Shown here: piece after piece, positions 54,371 through 64,000 of the stretch | Layout: each line of letters starts with the position of its first letter | Position numbering within the stretch: the stretch's first letter is position 1 | Assembly: GCF_019396325.1 (NCBI RefSeq) | Contig: NZ_JAHKRO010000033.1 | Location: forward strand, 1-64,000 | Reading direction: 5' to 3' | DNA length: 64,000 nucleotides | Source: Nonomuraea ceibae | Lineage (GTDB): Bacteria > Actinomycetota > Actinomycetes > Streptosporangiales > Streptosporangiaceae | Position numbers and translations under genes: made by a program | The notes under the pieces: generated by a model | Database searches by the model: none | The model's input: only the letters and a program-made list of their open reading frames with translations | What the model was told of the DNA's origin: nothing

Positions 54371-55771
54371 ATGGCTACTCAGCACGCCCATCAGGAGAAC
54401 CTGGGTCACGTCGTCTTCATCGCGGCGGCGGCGGCCATCGGCGGGTTCCTGTTCGGCTACGACAGTTCGGTCATCAACGGCGCCGTGGTCGGCATCCAGC
54501 GCCACTTCGCGGTCGGCGCGGTCGAGACCGGGTTCGTGGTGGCGATCGCGCTGCTCGGCTCGGCCGTCGGCGCCTGGATCGGCGGACGGCTCGCCGACCG
54601 GTGGGGGCGCACCCGGACCATGCAGGTGGCCGCGGTGCTGTTCGCCATCAGCTCGATCGGGCAGATGCTGCCGTTCGCGATCTGGGACCTGGCGCTGTGG
54701 CGGGTGCTCGCGGGCGCCGCGATCGGCATGGCCTCGGTGCTCGGGCCCACCTACATCGCCGAGGTGGCGCCGCCCGCCTACCGGGGCAGGCTCGGCTCGT
54801 TCCAGCAGCTCGCGATCGTGCTCGGCATCGCCGTCTCCCAGCTCGTCAACTACGTGATCGCCAGGCTGGCGGGCGGCGACGTCAACAACCAGCTGTGGGG
54901 GCTGGAGGCGTGGCAGTGGATGCTCGGCGCCTGCGTCGTGCCCGCGCTGCTCTTCCTGCTGTTCGCCTCGACGATCCCCGAGTCGCCGCGCTACCTCATC
55001 ATGGCGGGCCGCACCCGGCAGGCCCGCGCGGTGCTGGCCGAGGTCGAGGGCGAGGACGTGGACCTGGACGAGCGCGTACGGGAGATCCAGCACGTGCTGA
55101 GGTCCGAGGCCAGGCCCACGATGAAGGATCTGCGCGGCCCGGCGCTCGGCCTGCTGCCGATCGTGTGGATCGGCATCGTCCTGTCGGCCTTTCAGCAATT
55201 CGTGGGAATCAACGTCATCTTCTACTACTCATCGGTCCTGTGGCAGTCGGTGGGCATCAACCAGGCCAACTCGCTGCTGATCAGCTTCTCCAGCTCGATC
55301 ATCAACATCATCGGCACGTTCATCGCCATCTCGCTCGTCGACAAGATCGGGCGCCGGCCGCTGCTCCTCATCGGCTCCGCCGGCATGGCGATCTCGCTGG
55401 CCGCCGCCGCCTGGGCGTTCAGTTCCGCCAGGCCCGTCGGCGGCGACGTGTCGCTGCCCGACCCGCAGGGCATGATCGCGCTGATCGCCGCCAACCTGTT
55501 CGTGCTGTTCTTCGCGCTGTCGTGGGGGGTGGTGGTCTGGGTGCTGCTCGGCGAGATGTTCCCCAACCGGATCCGCGCCGCCGCGCTCGGCGTCGCCGCC
55601 GCCGCGCAGTGGATCGCCAACTGGCTGATCACCGTCACGTTCCCGGCCCTCGCCGAGTGGAACCTGCCGCTCACGTACGCGATGTACGCCCTGTTCGCCC
55701 TGCTGTCGTTCGTCTTCGTCCTCAAGTGGGTCAAGGAGACCAAGGGGCGCCGGCTGGAGGAGATGGGCTGA
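54371..55771 (+). CDS. MFS sugar porter
   Basis: This 466-residue, 12-span sugar:proton symporter family member has the diagnostic elements: GGFLFGYDSSVINGA in span 1, GRLADRWGRTR, PESPRYLIMAGR after span 6, FQQFVGINVIFYYSSVLWQ in span 7, and VDKIGRRPLLLIG. The C-terminal VKETKGRRLEEM is the PETKG-like end motif. It resembles the GlcP/XylE group, so glucose or xylose are possible substrates. AAGGA 6 nt before the ATG supports the start. It ends 6 bp before the convergent DUF1707 gene. Confidence 0.93.
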   Translation: MATQHAHQENLGHVVFIAAAAAIGGFLFGYDSSVINGAVVGIQRHFAVGAVETGFVVAIALLGSAVGAWIGGRLADRWGRTRTMQVAAVLFAISSIGQMLPFAIWDLALWRVLAGAAIGMASVLGPTYIAEVAPPAYRGRLGSFQQLAIVLGIAVSQLVNYVIARLAGGDVNNQLWGLEAWQWMLGACVVPALLFLLFASTIPESPRYLIMAGRTRQARAVLAEVEGEDVDLDERVREIQHVLRSEARPTMKDLRGPALGLLPIVWIGIVLSAFQQFVGINVIFYYSSVLWQSVGINQANSLLISFSSSIINIIGTFIAISLVDKIGRRPLLLIGSAGMAISLAAAAWAFSSARPVGGDVSLPDPQGMIALIAANLFVLFFALSWGVVVWVLLGEMFPNRIRAAALGVAAAAQWIANWLITVTFPALAEWNLPLTYAMYALFALLSFVFVLKWVKETKGRRLEEMG

Positions 55772-55777
55772 GCCCGC

Positions 55778-56266
55778 TCACCTCCGGTCGCACGCCCGCT
55801 TGACCAGAGAGAACACCATCGCCCCGAGCGCGACGAAGAAGAGCAGCTTGAACAGGCCCGCCCCGCCGGTCACCACCATCGCCACCATGAGCATGACCAG
55901 GATCGGCACGAACCGCCCCGGGCCGTGGCCGTGGCGGCGGCCCGGGTGCCGGGGCCCGCGCAGATGATGGCTCATGCCGGGGTGCCGCTGGGCCAGCTCC
56001 CGCATGCGGTCGCGCTGCTCGCGCATCGCCGCGTGCCAGGAGTCGACCGTGTGCGGCGGCACCGGCCCGGCCTGGGCGACGGGGCCCTCGCCGGGCAGGT
56101 CCTGCGTGATCGTGGCCAGGTCCCGCCGGGTGCGGGCGGCGAGCGTCCGGTCCAGCCGCTCGTCGAGCTCCTCGTGTGTCAGGCGCCCCAGCGCGAAGTG
56201 CTCGCGCAGGGAGGCCATCGTCCGCTCGCGCTCGGCGTCACCGATGCGCAGGTCGCCGTGGTCCAT
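55778..56266 (-). CDS. DUF1707 (SHOCT-like) membrane protein
   Basis: This 162-residue protein begins with a DUF1707 domain (DLRIGDAERERTMASLREHFALGRLTHEELDERLD), a short helical module common in actinobacteria. A linker with several His residues (HPGRRHGHGPGR) and two adjacent hydrophobic segments (about 117-155) follow. I chose the ATG at 56266, because the domain starts there and a GGGGG lies 11 nt upstream; GTG or TTG codons further up are possible. It sits 24 bp behind padR and is probably regulated with it. Confidence 0.85.
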   Translation of the reverse strand: MDHGDLRIGDAERERTMASLREHFALGRLTHEELDERLDRTLAARTRRDLATITQDLPGEGPVAQAGPVPPHTVDSWHAAMREQRDRMRELAQRHPGMSHHLRGPRHPGRRHGHGPGRFVPILVMLMVAMVVTGGAGLFKLLFFVALGAMVFSLVKRACDRR

Positions 56267-56290
56267 GGCGGTCGCCACCCCCTTCAAGGC

Positions 56291-56992
56291 TCACTCCTCA
56301 CCCGGGTCGCCGTCGGCCAGAATCTGGTAGAGCCTGCGCCGGGTCTCCACCAGAGTCTTACGCGCTTCGCGGATTTGCGCATCAGTGCCGGTCTGCAGAA
56401 CCTGCATCAGCGCGAACGCCGACTGGCGCGACAGGTCCCAGAGGTCGGCCGTGCTGTCATCGATGTCGGGCCGCATCTCGTCCCACGGGGCGCGGACCTC
56501 GTCGGCGTGCGCCTCGATGTAGGCGCGGCCGGTGTCGGTGAGCCGGAAGGTCTTGCGGCCCTCGTTCTCCTCGGAGATGACCAGACCCTCGTCGCTGAGC
56601 TGCTGCAACGCCGGGTAGACGGCGCCGGGGCTGGGCTTCCAGCCGCCCTCGCTGCGCTCGGCGATCTCCTGGATGATCTGGTAGCCGTTGCGCGGCTCCT
56701 CGGCCAGCAGGGCCAGGATCGCGGCGCGCACGTCGCCCCGCTTGGCCTTGCGCGGCCGGCCGCCCCAGCCCCGGTGCCCGCCGAACGGGCCCTGGCCCCA
56801 CGGCCCCCGGCCCAGGTCGAACGGGAACGCTCCCGGCCCGCGGCGCCCCCGGTGCCGGTGCTCGTGCGGGCCGCCGCGGTGGTGGTGGCCCTGCTCGAAG
56901 GCGTCGGCCACGGCCTTGATCGCCTCCTTCGCGGCCTTCTTGAACTCGTGCGCGTCGGGCCACTGGCCCCCGGCCGCCTGAGCGGATGTCAT
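56291..56992 (-). CDS. PadR-family transcriptional regulator
   Basis: This 233-residue regulator has a His/Gly/Arg-rich disordered segment (about 35-85, including HHHRGGPHEHRHRGR) that could bind metal. The PadR winged helix follows (DVRAAILALLAEEPRNGYQIIQEIAERSEGGWKPSPGAVYPALQQL), then a C-terminal dimerisation helix. GAGGAGG 7 nt before the ATG fixes the start. PadR proteins usually repress their own operon, and two dyads lie just upstream. With the DUF1707 membrane protein it likely forms a membrane-stress or efflux-type module, but the signal is unknown. Confidence 0.9.
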   Translation of the reverse strand: MTSAQAAGGQWPDAHEFKKAAKEAIKAVADAFEQGHHHRGGPHEHRHRGRRGPGAFPFDLGRGPWGQGPFGGHRGWGGRPRKAKRGDVRAAILALLAEEPRNGYQIIQEIAERSEGGWKPSPGAVYPALQQLSDEGLVISEENEGRKTFRLTDTGRAYIEAHADEVRAPWDEMRPDIDDSTADLWDLSRQSAFALMQVLQTGTDAQIREARKTLVETRRRLYQILADGDPGEE

Positions 56993-57009
56993 CGTGGTGC
57001 CTCCTCGCG

Positions 57010-57038
57010 ATCGTTCTCGATGCTTCAACGATATATCG
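57010..57038 (-). promoter_or_regulatory. probable PadR operator
   Basis: Two dyads lie 18-46 bp upstream of padR: ATCG-TTCT-CGAT (57010-57021) and the perfect palindrome CGATATATCG (57029-57038). AT-rich palindromes of this type are typical of PadR sites and would overlap the promoter of the padR operon. Confidence 0.5.
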
Positions 57039-57136
57039 GAAGAATGTCGCCATCAAGGGTGATGCTCAAGTGAGACAGATCACCAAAAACTTCCGGGAAT
57101 CCGGGAACAGGATCCGGGAGGAGTCCGTTGTTCACA

Positions 57137-57203
57137 GCAGACGAGGTCGTTCCGCGTCGGCAGGGCTGGGGGGTGCTGTCGCCGCGGAGACGACCTCGTC
57201 TGC
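57137..57203. other. large intergenic hairpin (structured element)
   Basis: Perfect 14-bp arms (57137-57150 with 57190-57203) are followed inward by a 6-bp perfect stem (57151-57156 with 57183-57188, one bulged base) and another 6-bp stem with one G-T pair (57158-57163 with 57176-57181). A G-rich loop of 12 nt caps it. The element lies in the 283-bp padR/ydjM-like gap and does not sit at the end of any gene on either strand. It could be a structured RNA, a cruciform or the remnant of a small repeat element. Confidence 0.7.
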
Positions 57204-57262
57204 GTTTGCGGGACGTTTCGCGGGGTCCGCGCCCGGGCACCGCACACCGGCGCGGATTGCCG

Positions 57263-57268
57263 TACAGT
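57263..57268 (+). promoter_or_regulatory. putative -10 box of a leaderless promoter
   Basis: TACAGT is followed by exactly 7 nt and the ATG at 57276, with no Shine-Dalgarno sequence, consistent with a leaderless mRNA for the YdjM-like protein. Confidence 0.5.
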
Positions 57269-57275
57269 CCCGATC

Positions 57276-58004
57276 ATGATGGGGCACACGCACGCGCTCA
57301 CCGGGGTCATCGCCTGGCTGGGGCTGGCGCCGCCGCTCGCGGCGCTGCCGCTGCTCAACGAGTCCTCCCGGTTCATCGACACCGGCATCATGGCCACCGC
57401 GCTGAGCCCGGCCGAGCTGATCGCCGGGGCCATCATCTGCGCCGGCGCCGCCATGCTGCCCGACCTCGACCACCCCAGCGCGACGATCGCGCAGACGTTC
57501 GGCCCGGTCACCTGGTTACTGAGCAAGGGCGTGTCGTGGATCAGCGGCGGGCACCGGGGTGCCACGCACTCCCTGGCGTTCGCGGTGGCGGTCGGGTTCG
57601 GCACGCACTGGCTGGCCAACACCTATCCGATCGGCCGCGACATCATGGTCGTGCTGCTCATCGGGCTGGCCCTGCGCGCGATCGGCATCGGCATCCCGGG
57701 CAAGAAGCTCGGCTCGGCCATGGTCAACATCGGCCTGACGGCGGGGCTCTACGCCGTGTTCCTGTCGCTGTCGGTGGGGTACGCCTGGCTGGGGCTGGCC
57801 GTGGGGATCGGCTGTCTCATGCACGTGGTGGGCGACTGCATGACCGAACGCGGGTGCCCGGTGCTGTGGCCGCTGTCGATGAAGTTCGTGCTGCCGTGGA
57901 AGATCGGCATCAAGACGGGGCGCAAGTTCGAGCAGAAGATCCTCGCTCCGCTGCTGTCGCTGGCGATCGTGGGCCTGCTCTTCTGGCGGCTCGCCCCCGT
58001 TTAA
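57276..58004 (+). CDS. YdjM-like membrane-bound metal-dependent hydrolase
   Basis: This 242-residue membrane protein (DUF457/YdjM family) has about five hydrophobic segments. The conserved polar motifs are HTHALTG at the N terminus, MLPDLDHPSAT, GGHRGATHSL and CLMHVVGDCMTERGCPVLWP. These His/Asp clusters resemble the metal site of membrane phosphatase-like hydrolases. Escherichia coli YdjM is LexA-regulated, but no LexA box is seen here. ATG 57276 is directly followed by another ATG. It is convergent with nothing and lies just before the acnA promoter region. Confidence 0.88.
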   Translation: MMGHTHALTGVIAWLGLAPPLAALPLLNESSRFIDTGIMATALSPAELIAGAIICAGAAMLPDLDHPSATIAQTFGPVTWLLSKGVSWISGGHRGATHSLAFAVAVGFGTHWLANTYPIGRDIMVVLLIGLALRAIGIGIPGKKLGSAMVNIGLTAGLYAVFLSLSVGYAWLGLAVGIGCLMHVVGDCMTERGCPVLWPLSMKFVLPWKIGIKTGRKFEQKILAPLLSLAIVGLLFWRLAPV

Positions 58005-58005
58005 C

Positions 58006-58083
58006 TTGATGTCGAGATACTTTTCGAGATATCTTGACATCGAGAGACCTGCGCGGCCGACTTAGGGTGACCTGACGTCGAGA
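58006..58083 (+). promoter_or_regulatory. three direct operator-like repeats upstream of acnA
   Basis: TTGATGTCGAGA (58006-58017), TTGACATCGAGA (58034-58045) and CTGACGTCGAGA (58072-58083) are three same-orientation copies of a near-palindromic 12-mer. The second includes a perfect TTGACA -35 hexamer, and TAGGGT at 58063-58068 is a possible -10 box with a long spacer. A regulator bound there would control the aconitase promoter. Confidence 0.65.
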
Positions 58084-58144
58084 ACGCTTCCCGCGTGCGG
58101 CAGGATCTCAAGTGAGCAACTGTCTATGGAGGAGGCGAATCACC

Positions 58145-60883
<2,739 letters not shown>

Positions 60884-61015
60884 CCCGCTCCGCTTCCCCG
60901 CCCGCGCCCCGGTCATCAGCCGGTGGCGGGCGGCGGGAGCCCGGCCGCCCTCACGCGGCCGGGCCGGGCGCGCGCACCTCACGCGCCCACCTCGGGGGAA
61001 CCACCCGACCGTCAC

Positions 61016-61051
61016 GAGCCGCCCGGCGCACCACCCACCGCCGGGCGGCTC
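61016..61051. terminator. bidirectional hairpin terminator after acnA
   Basis: A perfect 13-bp stem (GAGCCGCCCGGCG with CGCCGGGCGGCTC) encloses a 10-nt loop and is followed by TTGG. It lies between the convergent acnA and zinc peptidase genes. The rest of the 213-bp gap (60884-61096) is GC-rich with no gene that I can support. Confidence 0.75.
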
Positions 61052-61096
61052 TTGGCATTCACGAGGTGGCCTGCGCCCCCACCGGGCGGGCGGGGC

Positions 61097-61852
61097 TCAG
61101 GCGACGCGGGCGGGCGGGGCCGGCCAGGTGTCGCAGGAGCCGGGCCGCTGCGTGGTGAAGCCGCGCTTGAGCCAGTAGGCGCGGTTGGCGCCCTTGCCGT
61201 GGCTGCGCCGCTCGCCGTCGTCGTCACCGCTGGCGCGGGTCGCGTCGAGCAGGGCCTCCCAGTCGCCCCGGCCGCGGCCGAGCGAGCCCCACACGCTGCC
61301 CAGGAACACCCCCGACAGGCAGTCGGCCTGCAGCTCGTAGCGCCGCCCCAGCTCCGCCCGCCGCGCCCGCCCGGCTCTGGCGGCGGCGCTCTCGTAGTGC
61401 TTCCTGATCCCGGTCAGGCTCTGCACGTGGTGGCCGTACTCGTGCGCGGCCACCTTGAGGGGGTAGAGGTCCGTACGGTCCTCGATCCAGCGGCCCGTCA
61501 GCGGGAACACCAGCGTGGCCCGCTCGGTGCAGTAGAAGGCGGCGGCCCCCTCGGGCCAGTCGAGGCCGCACACGCGCGGCGCGGGCTCGTCGTAGTAGCG
61601 CACGATGGGCTTGCGGAACGTCCGGCGCGTCCCGGCGAGGTGCTTGGACCACGACTTGTCCAGACATTTCGTGATCGTGGTGAGGTATTCGCGGGTGCGC
61701 GGGATCCCGCCCTGGACGATTTCCGGCTCCGGGCACGCCGCCGCCGCCATCCTGCCGGTCACCGCCAGCGGATCCACGTACGGCCTCTGGGCCTGGGCGG
61801 GCAGCGCGAACCCGGACGACAGGAGGAGCGGGAGGGTGAGAAGCAGACGCAC
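61097..61852 (-). CDS. secreted neutral zinc metallopeptidase
   Basis: This 251-residue secreted peptidase has a signal peptide (RLLLTLPLLLSSGFALPAQA) and the zincin motif HEYGHH in VAAHEYGHHVQSL, followed by LGRRYELQADCLSGVFLG. This is the layout of the neutral zinc metallopeptidase (YpfJ-like) family. Four other cysteines may form disulfides (AACPEP, TKCLDK, RVCGLD, FYCTER). I prefer GTG 61852, which gives a standard signal peptide and lies 8 nt behind TAAGCT; GTG 61858 is possible. The target is unknown. Confidence 0.87.
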   Translation of the reverse strand: MRLLLTLPLLLSSGFALPAQAQRPYVDPLAVTGRMAAAACPEPEIVQGGIPRTREYLTTITKCLDKSWSKHLAGTRRTFRKPIVRYYDEPAPRVCGLDWPEGAAAFYCTERATLVFPLTGRWIEDRTDLYPLKVAAHEYGHHVQSLTGIRKHYESAAARAGRARRAELGRRYELQADCLSGVFLGSVWGSLGRGRGDWEALLDATRASGDDDGERRSHGKGANRAYWLKRGFTTQRPGSCDTWPAPPARVA

Positions 61853-61907
61853 GATCACGCAGCTTAGGCGATCTCCAGCCGGCCCGGACGCCCGCCCGCC
61901 CCGGCGC

Positions 61908-61981
61908 GCACCCCGTTCCCGTGCCCGTACGCTCGCTTCGGTCCGCACCCCGTCCACGTGCCCGTACGCCCGCCTCGGTCG
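61908..61981. repeat. 37-bp tandem direct repeat
   Basis: Two adjacent imperfect copies of about 37 bp (61908-61944 and 61945-61981) share gcaccccgt and gtgcccgtacg cores and end in cggtc. A third partial copy follows. They lie in the 172-bp gap between the divergent peptidase and TauE-like genes, where promoters should be. Confidence 0.7.
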
Positions 61982-62024
61982 TCCGCCTCGGTCTTGGGGA
62001 GGTTGTGGTGGTTGACTCCTCTTC

Positions 62025-62750
62025 GTGACTCATGAGGTGCTGGTCCTGGTCGTCGGCGGGGCGGCGGTGCTCGCCGGGGCGGTGGTGCAGGGCAGCGTCG
62101 GGTTCGGGCTGGGGCTGGTGGGCGTGCCCGTGCTCACCATGCTGGACCCGGGCGTCATGCCGGGTGCGATGCAGGTGGTCAACATGACGCTGCCGCTGTT
62201 CACGCTCGCCGCCGAGTGGCGGCGGGTCGACTGGCGCGGGCTCGGCTTCGCGCTCCTCGGCCGCCTCCCGGGCAGCGTGGTGGGGGCGTTCATCGTCGTG
62301 TACGTGTCCATCCACGCGCTCAGCGTCTTCGTGGCGGTCATGGTGCTGGCCGCCGTGGGGCTCACCGCGCGGGCGTTCAGCGTGCCGCGCAACGGGGCGA
62401 CGATCACCTCGGCCGGGTTCCTGTCGGGCGTCACCGGCACCGCAACCGGCATCGGCGGGCCGCCCCTCGCCCTCGTCTACCAGAACGCCAGGGGGCCGCA
62501 GATCCGGGCCACGCTGGCCATGTTCTTCTTCCTCAGCGCTGCCCAGTCGATCGCCGTCCTCGCCCTGGTCGACCGCCTGCCGGTGCGCGCCCTGGCCACC
62601 GGGGGCGCGCTCGTCGTGCCGATGATCCTCGGCTTCGCCCTGTCCGGGCCGCTGCGCCGCCACCTCGACCAGGGCCGGGTCCGCGTCGCCGTCCTGGTCG
62701 TCGCCGCGGCCTCCGCGCTCGGCCTCCTCGTCGTCACCGCCCTGGCCTGA
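62025..62750 (+). CDS. TauE/SafE family sulfite/anion exporter
   Basis: This 241-residue membrane protein has about eight spans in two repeats. The family motif GSVGFGLGLVGVPVL lies in span 1, and the repeat counterpart GVTGTATGIGGPPLALVYQ opens the second half. TauE/SafE proteins export sulfite or sulfonates and related anions. The GTG at 62025 has no obvious Shine-Dalgarno sequence. Its neighbours give no hint of the substrate. Confidence 0.88.
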   Translation: MTHEVLVLVVGGAAVLAGAVVQGSVGFGLGLVGVPVLTMLDPGVMPGAMQVVNMTLPLFTLAAEWRRVDWRGLGFALLGRLPGSVVGAFIVVYVSIHALSVFVAVMVLAAVGLTARAFSVPRNGATITSAGFLSGVTGTATGIGGPPLALVYQNARGPQIRATLAMFFFLSAAQSIAVLALVDRLPVRALATGGALVVPMILGFALSGPLRRHLDQGRVRVAVLVVAAASALGLLVVTALA

Positions 62751-62798
62751 CCCCCGCCGCCGGGCCGGCCGCCGCCTTCGGGGCGATCGCGGCCCGGG

Positions 62799-64000
62799 TC
62801 AGTCGCAGCCGCAACTGCAGCCGTCGCAGCCGCAGCCGCCGTCCTCCGAGCAGCAGCAGCCGCAGTCGCAGTTCGAGCAGCAGTCCCAGCCCGAGCAGTC
62901 GCACCGCTGGCAGAACGAGCTCTCGTGCTCCTCGTCCCACTCCGGCCGGTACAGCCCGCACGTACAGCAGGTCAGCGACGCGCACATGAACGACAGCAGG
63001 CCGCCCGGATCCTGCCTGCGCCGCCCCGGCGCCTTCGGGTCGTCCACCGGGGACTGCCCGCTGCCGGTGGCGAAGGCGCGGGTGACGGCGCGGCCGGTCT
63101 CCCGCACCAGCAGCGCCCGCGCCAGGCCCGGCCGGGGCAGGTCCAGCTCGTCCACCGCCTCCCGCAGGGCGGTGTGCGCGGCGTCGCAGTGGCGGCGCGC
63201 CTCGGCGAGACCGGTGCCGGTGGCGTCCAGCGGGTTGTACGCGCCGTTCGCCCGGTCGTCGGCCAGGTCCTCCACGGCGTCGAGCAGATGCGCCAGCCGC
63301 CCGAACGCCCTTCCCGCCGCCTTTAGTGCTTGCTGGTTGCCCGGCCGCCCGGCGAGCACCGCCGTGTGCCCGAACGCGGCGGCCACCGACTCCTCGGTCG
63401 GCCCGGTCACCTCCCGTAACCCCACGGCAGCCAGCACCGGAGCGCCCTCAGGCCGCACGAGGGCCCCGGCCTCCGCGAGCGAACCGCCGCCCGCCCGGGG
63501 GACCGGCACCTGCGAGACCGCAAGGCCCGCCCGCCCGGCCTGCGACCCGGAGAGCGGCGCACCGCGCCCCTGCGGCGCGTTGCCCGGTTGCGGCCCGGAG
63601 GGCGGCCTGCTGTGTCCCTCCCTAAGGGGCGCGGGTCCCGTGAGCGGCCTGCCGGGTGTCTCCGTCAGCGGTGTGGGGTGCGTCCGGAGGCCGGGGCGGG
63701 GCCGGGCCGGCGGGGGCTCGCCGTCCGGGTGGGCGGGAGGCGTGCGGGCGGGGGCCGGGGGGTGTTCGAGGAGGGCCTGGCGGGAGGCGGCGGCGGTGAG
63801 GGGCCGGGGGTCGAAGCCGAGGGCGCCGGCCGTGGCGGCGCCCGCGCTGGTCCAGCGGCGCGCCAGGCGGGAGGCGCCCGCGGCGACCAGGGGGCGGGCG
63901 TACCGGCCGTCGCCGTCCGCCACGTGGTCGCGCATCTTCCCGGCGGCGAGCAGCAGCGACACCGAGGCCGCCAGCCTGGCCCCTTCGGCGTGGGCCACGG
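62799..64000 (-). CDS. DUF5685 family protein with a cysteine-rich tail (partial)
   Basis: The last 400 codons are present; the N terminus, which usually carries a CRH- and CGLC-like motif, lies beyond the window edge. The DUF5685 body is visible in KMRDHVADGDGRYARPLVAAG, FGHTAVLAGRPGNQQALK, FGRLAHLLDAVEDLADD and NPLDATGTGLAEARRHCD. A proline/arginine-rich insertion of about 130 residues splits it. The end is an exceptional Cys tail with 19 cysteines in about 58 residues, from CASLTCCTCG to GCSCGCD. Metal binding or disulfide cross-linking is likely, and the function is unknown. Confidence 0.8.
   Translation of the reverse strand, partial: VAHAEGARLAASVSLLLAAGKMRDHVADGDGRYARPLVAAGASRLARRWTSAGAATAGALGFDPRPLTAAASRQALLEHPPAPARTPPAHPDGEPPPARPRPGLRTHPTPLTETPGRPLTGPAPLREGHSRPPSGPQPGNAPQGRGAPLSGSQAGRAGLAVSQVPVPRAGGGSLAEAGALVRPEGAPVLAAVGLREVTGPTEESVAAAFGHTAVLAGRPGNQQALKAAGRAFGRLAHLLDAVEDLADDRANGAYNPLDATGTGLAEARRHCDAAHTALREAVDELDLPRPGLARALLVRETGRAVTRAFATGSGQSPVDDPKAPGRRRQDPGGLLSFMCASLTCCTCGLYRPEWDEEHESSFCQRCDCSGWDCCSNCDCGCCCSEDGGCGCDGCSCGCD

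Overview
The window is a high-GC actinobacterial chromosome segment: third codon positions are almost all G or C, GTG starts are frequent, and many neighbouring genes overlap as ATGA or GTGA. The gene order sepH ... hemH - inositol phosphatase - cutR/cutS-like two-component pair - DUF4193 ... dut - DUF3710 - OB-fold - DUF3159 - two TrkA proteins - potassium permease matches what I remember of the Streptomyces/Streptosporangium core. A Streptosporangiaceae member such as Nonomuraea is my best guess, but this is not proven. I saw no insertion sequence, prophage, CRISPR array, rRNA or tRNA.

Layout. 1-4.3 kb: end of a regulator, a DrrAB-type ABC exporter, and a divergent YdbS/YdbT-like bacterial PH-domain pair. 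4.5-16.6 kb: sepH with a very long disordered linker, a degenerate subtilisin, a sugar-lactone oxidase, a polysaccharide deacetylase, an MFS transporter, a lytic transglycosylase, ferrochelatase, an S9 peptidase and an inositol monophosphatase-family enzyme. 16.7-20.4 kb: a cutRS-like pair, DUF4193 and a conserved alpha-helical protein. 20.4-26 kb: a PaaR-like TetR regulator, a good operator and a four-gene paaN-type aromatic catabolism operon. 26-33.8 kb: otsA, DUF4235, valS, a secreted DUF6351 protein and an AI-2E family permease. 33.8-43.2 kb: thioesterase-dut-DUF3710-OB-DUF3159, a TrkA pair divergent from a KimA-like K+ importer, a membrane alpha/beta hydrolase and an RNA m5U methyltransferase.

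43.2-49.2 kb: a TetR/FAD-monooxygenase divergent pair whose operator covers a leaderless start, a DesKR-type locus with two histidine kinases (one lacking the phospho-acceptor histidine), and a secreted GH18-like protein. 49.3-54.3 kb: an F420-type oxidoreductase followed by the bacterial RNA-repair pair hen1-pnkp, and a translationally coupled 41-residue single-span membrane protein too short for ordinary ORF calling. 54.4-64 kb: a sugar porter, DUF1707/PadR, a large intergenic hairpin, a YdjM-like membrane hydrolase, acnA behind three direct repeats of a putative operator, a secreted zinc peptidase, a TauE-like exporter and a DUF5685 protein with a cysteine-dense tail.

The strongest candidates for new biology are the three-gene hen1-pnkp-small membrane protein operon, the pseudo-histidine kinase paired with an intact one, the subtilisin-like pseudoprotease, the 67-nt intergenic hairpin at 57137-57203, and the pattern of TANNNT boxes 6-8 nt before start codons, which suggests widespread leaderless transcripts. 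All coordinates and motifs were read by eye, and no database search was possible.
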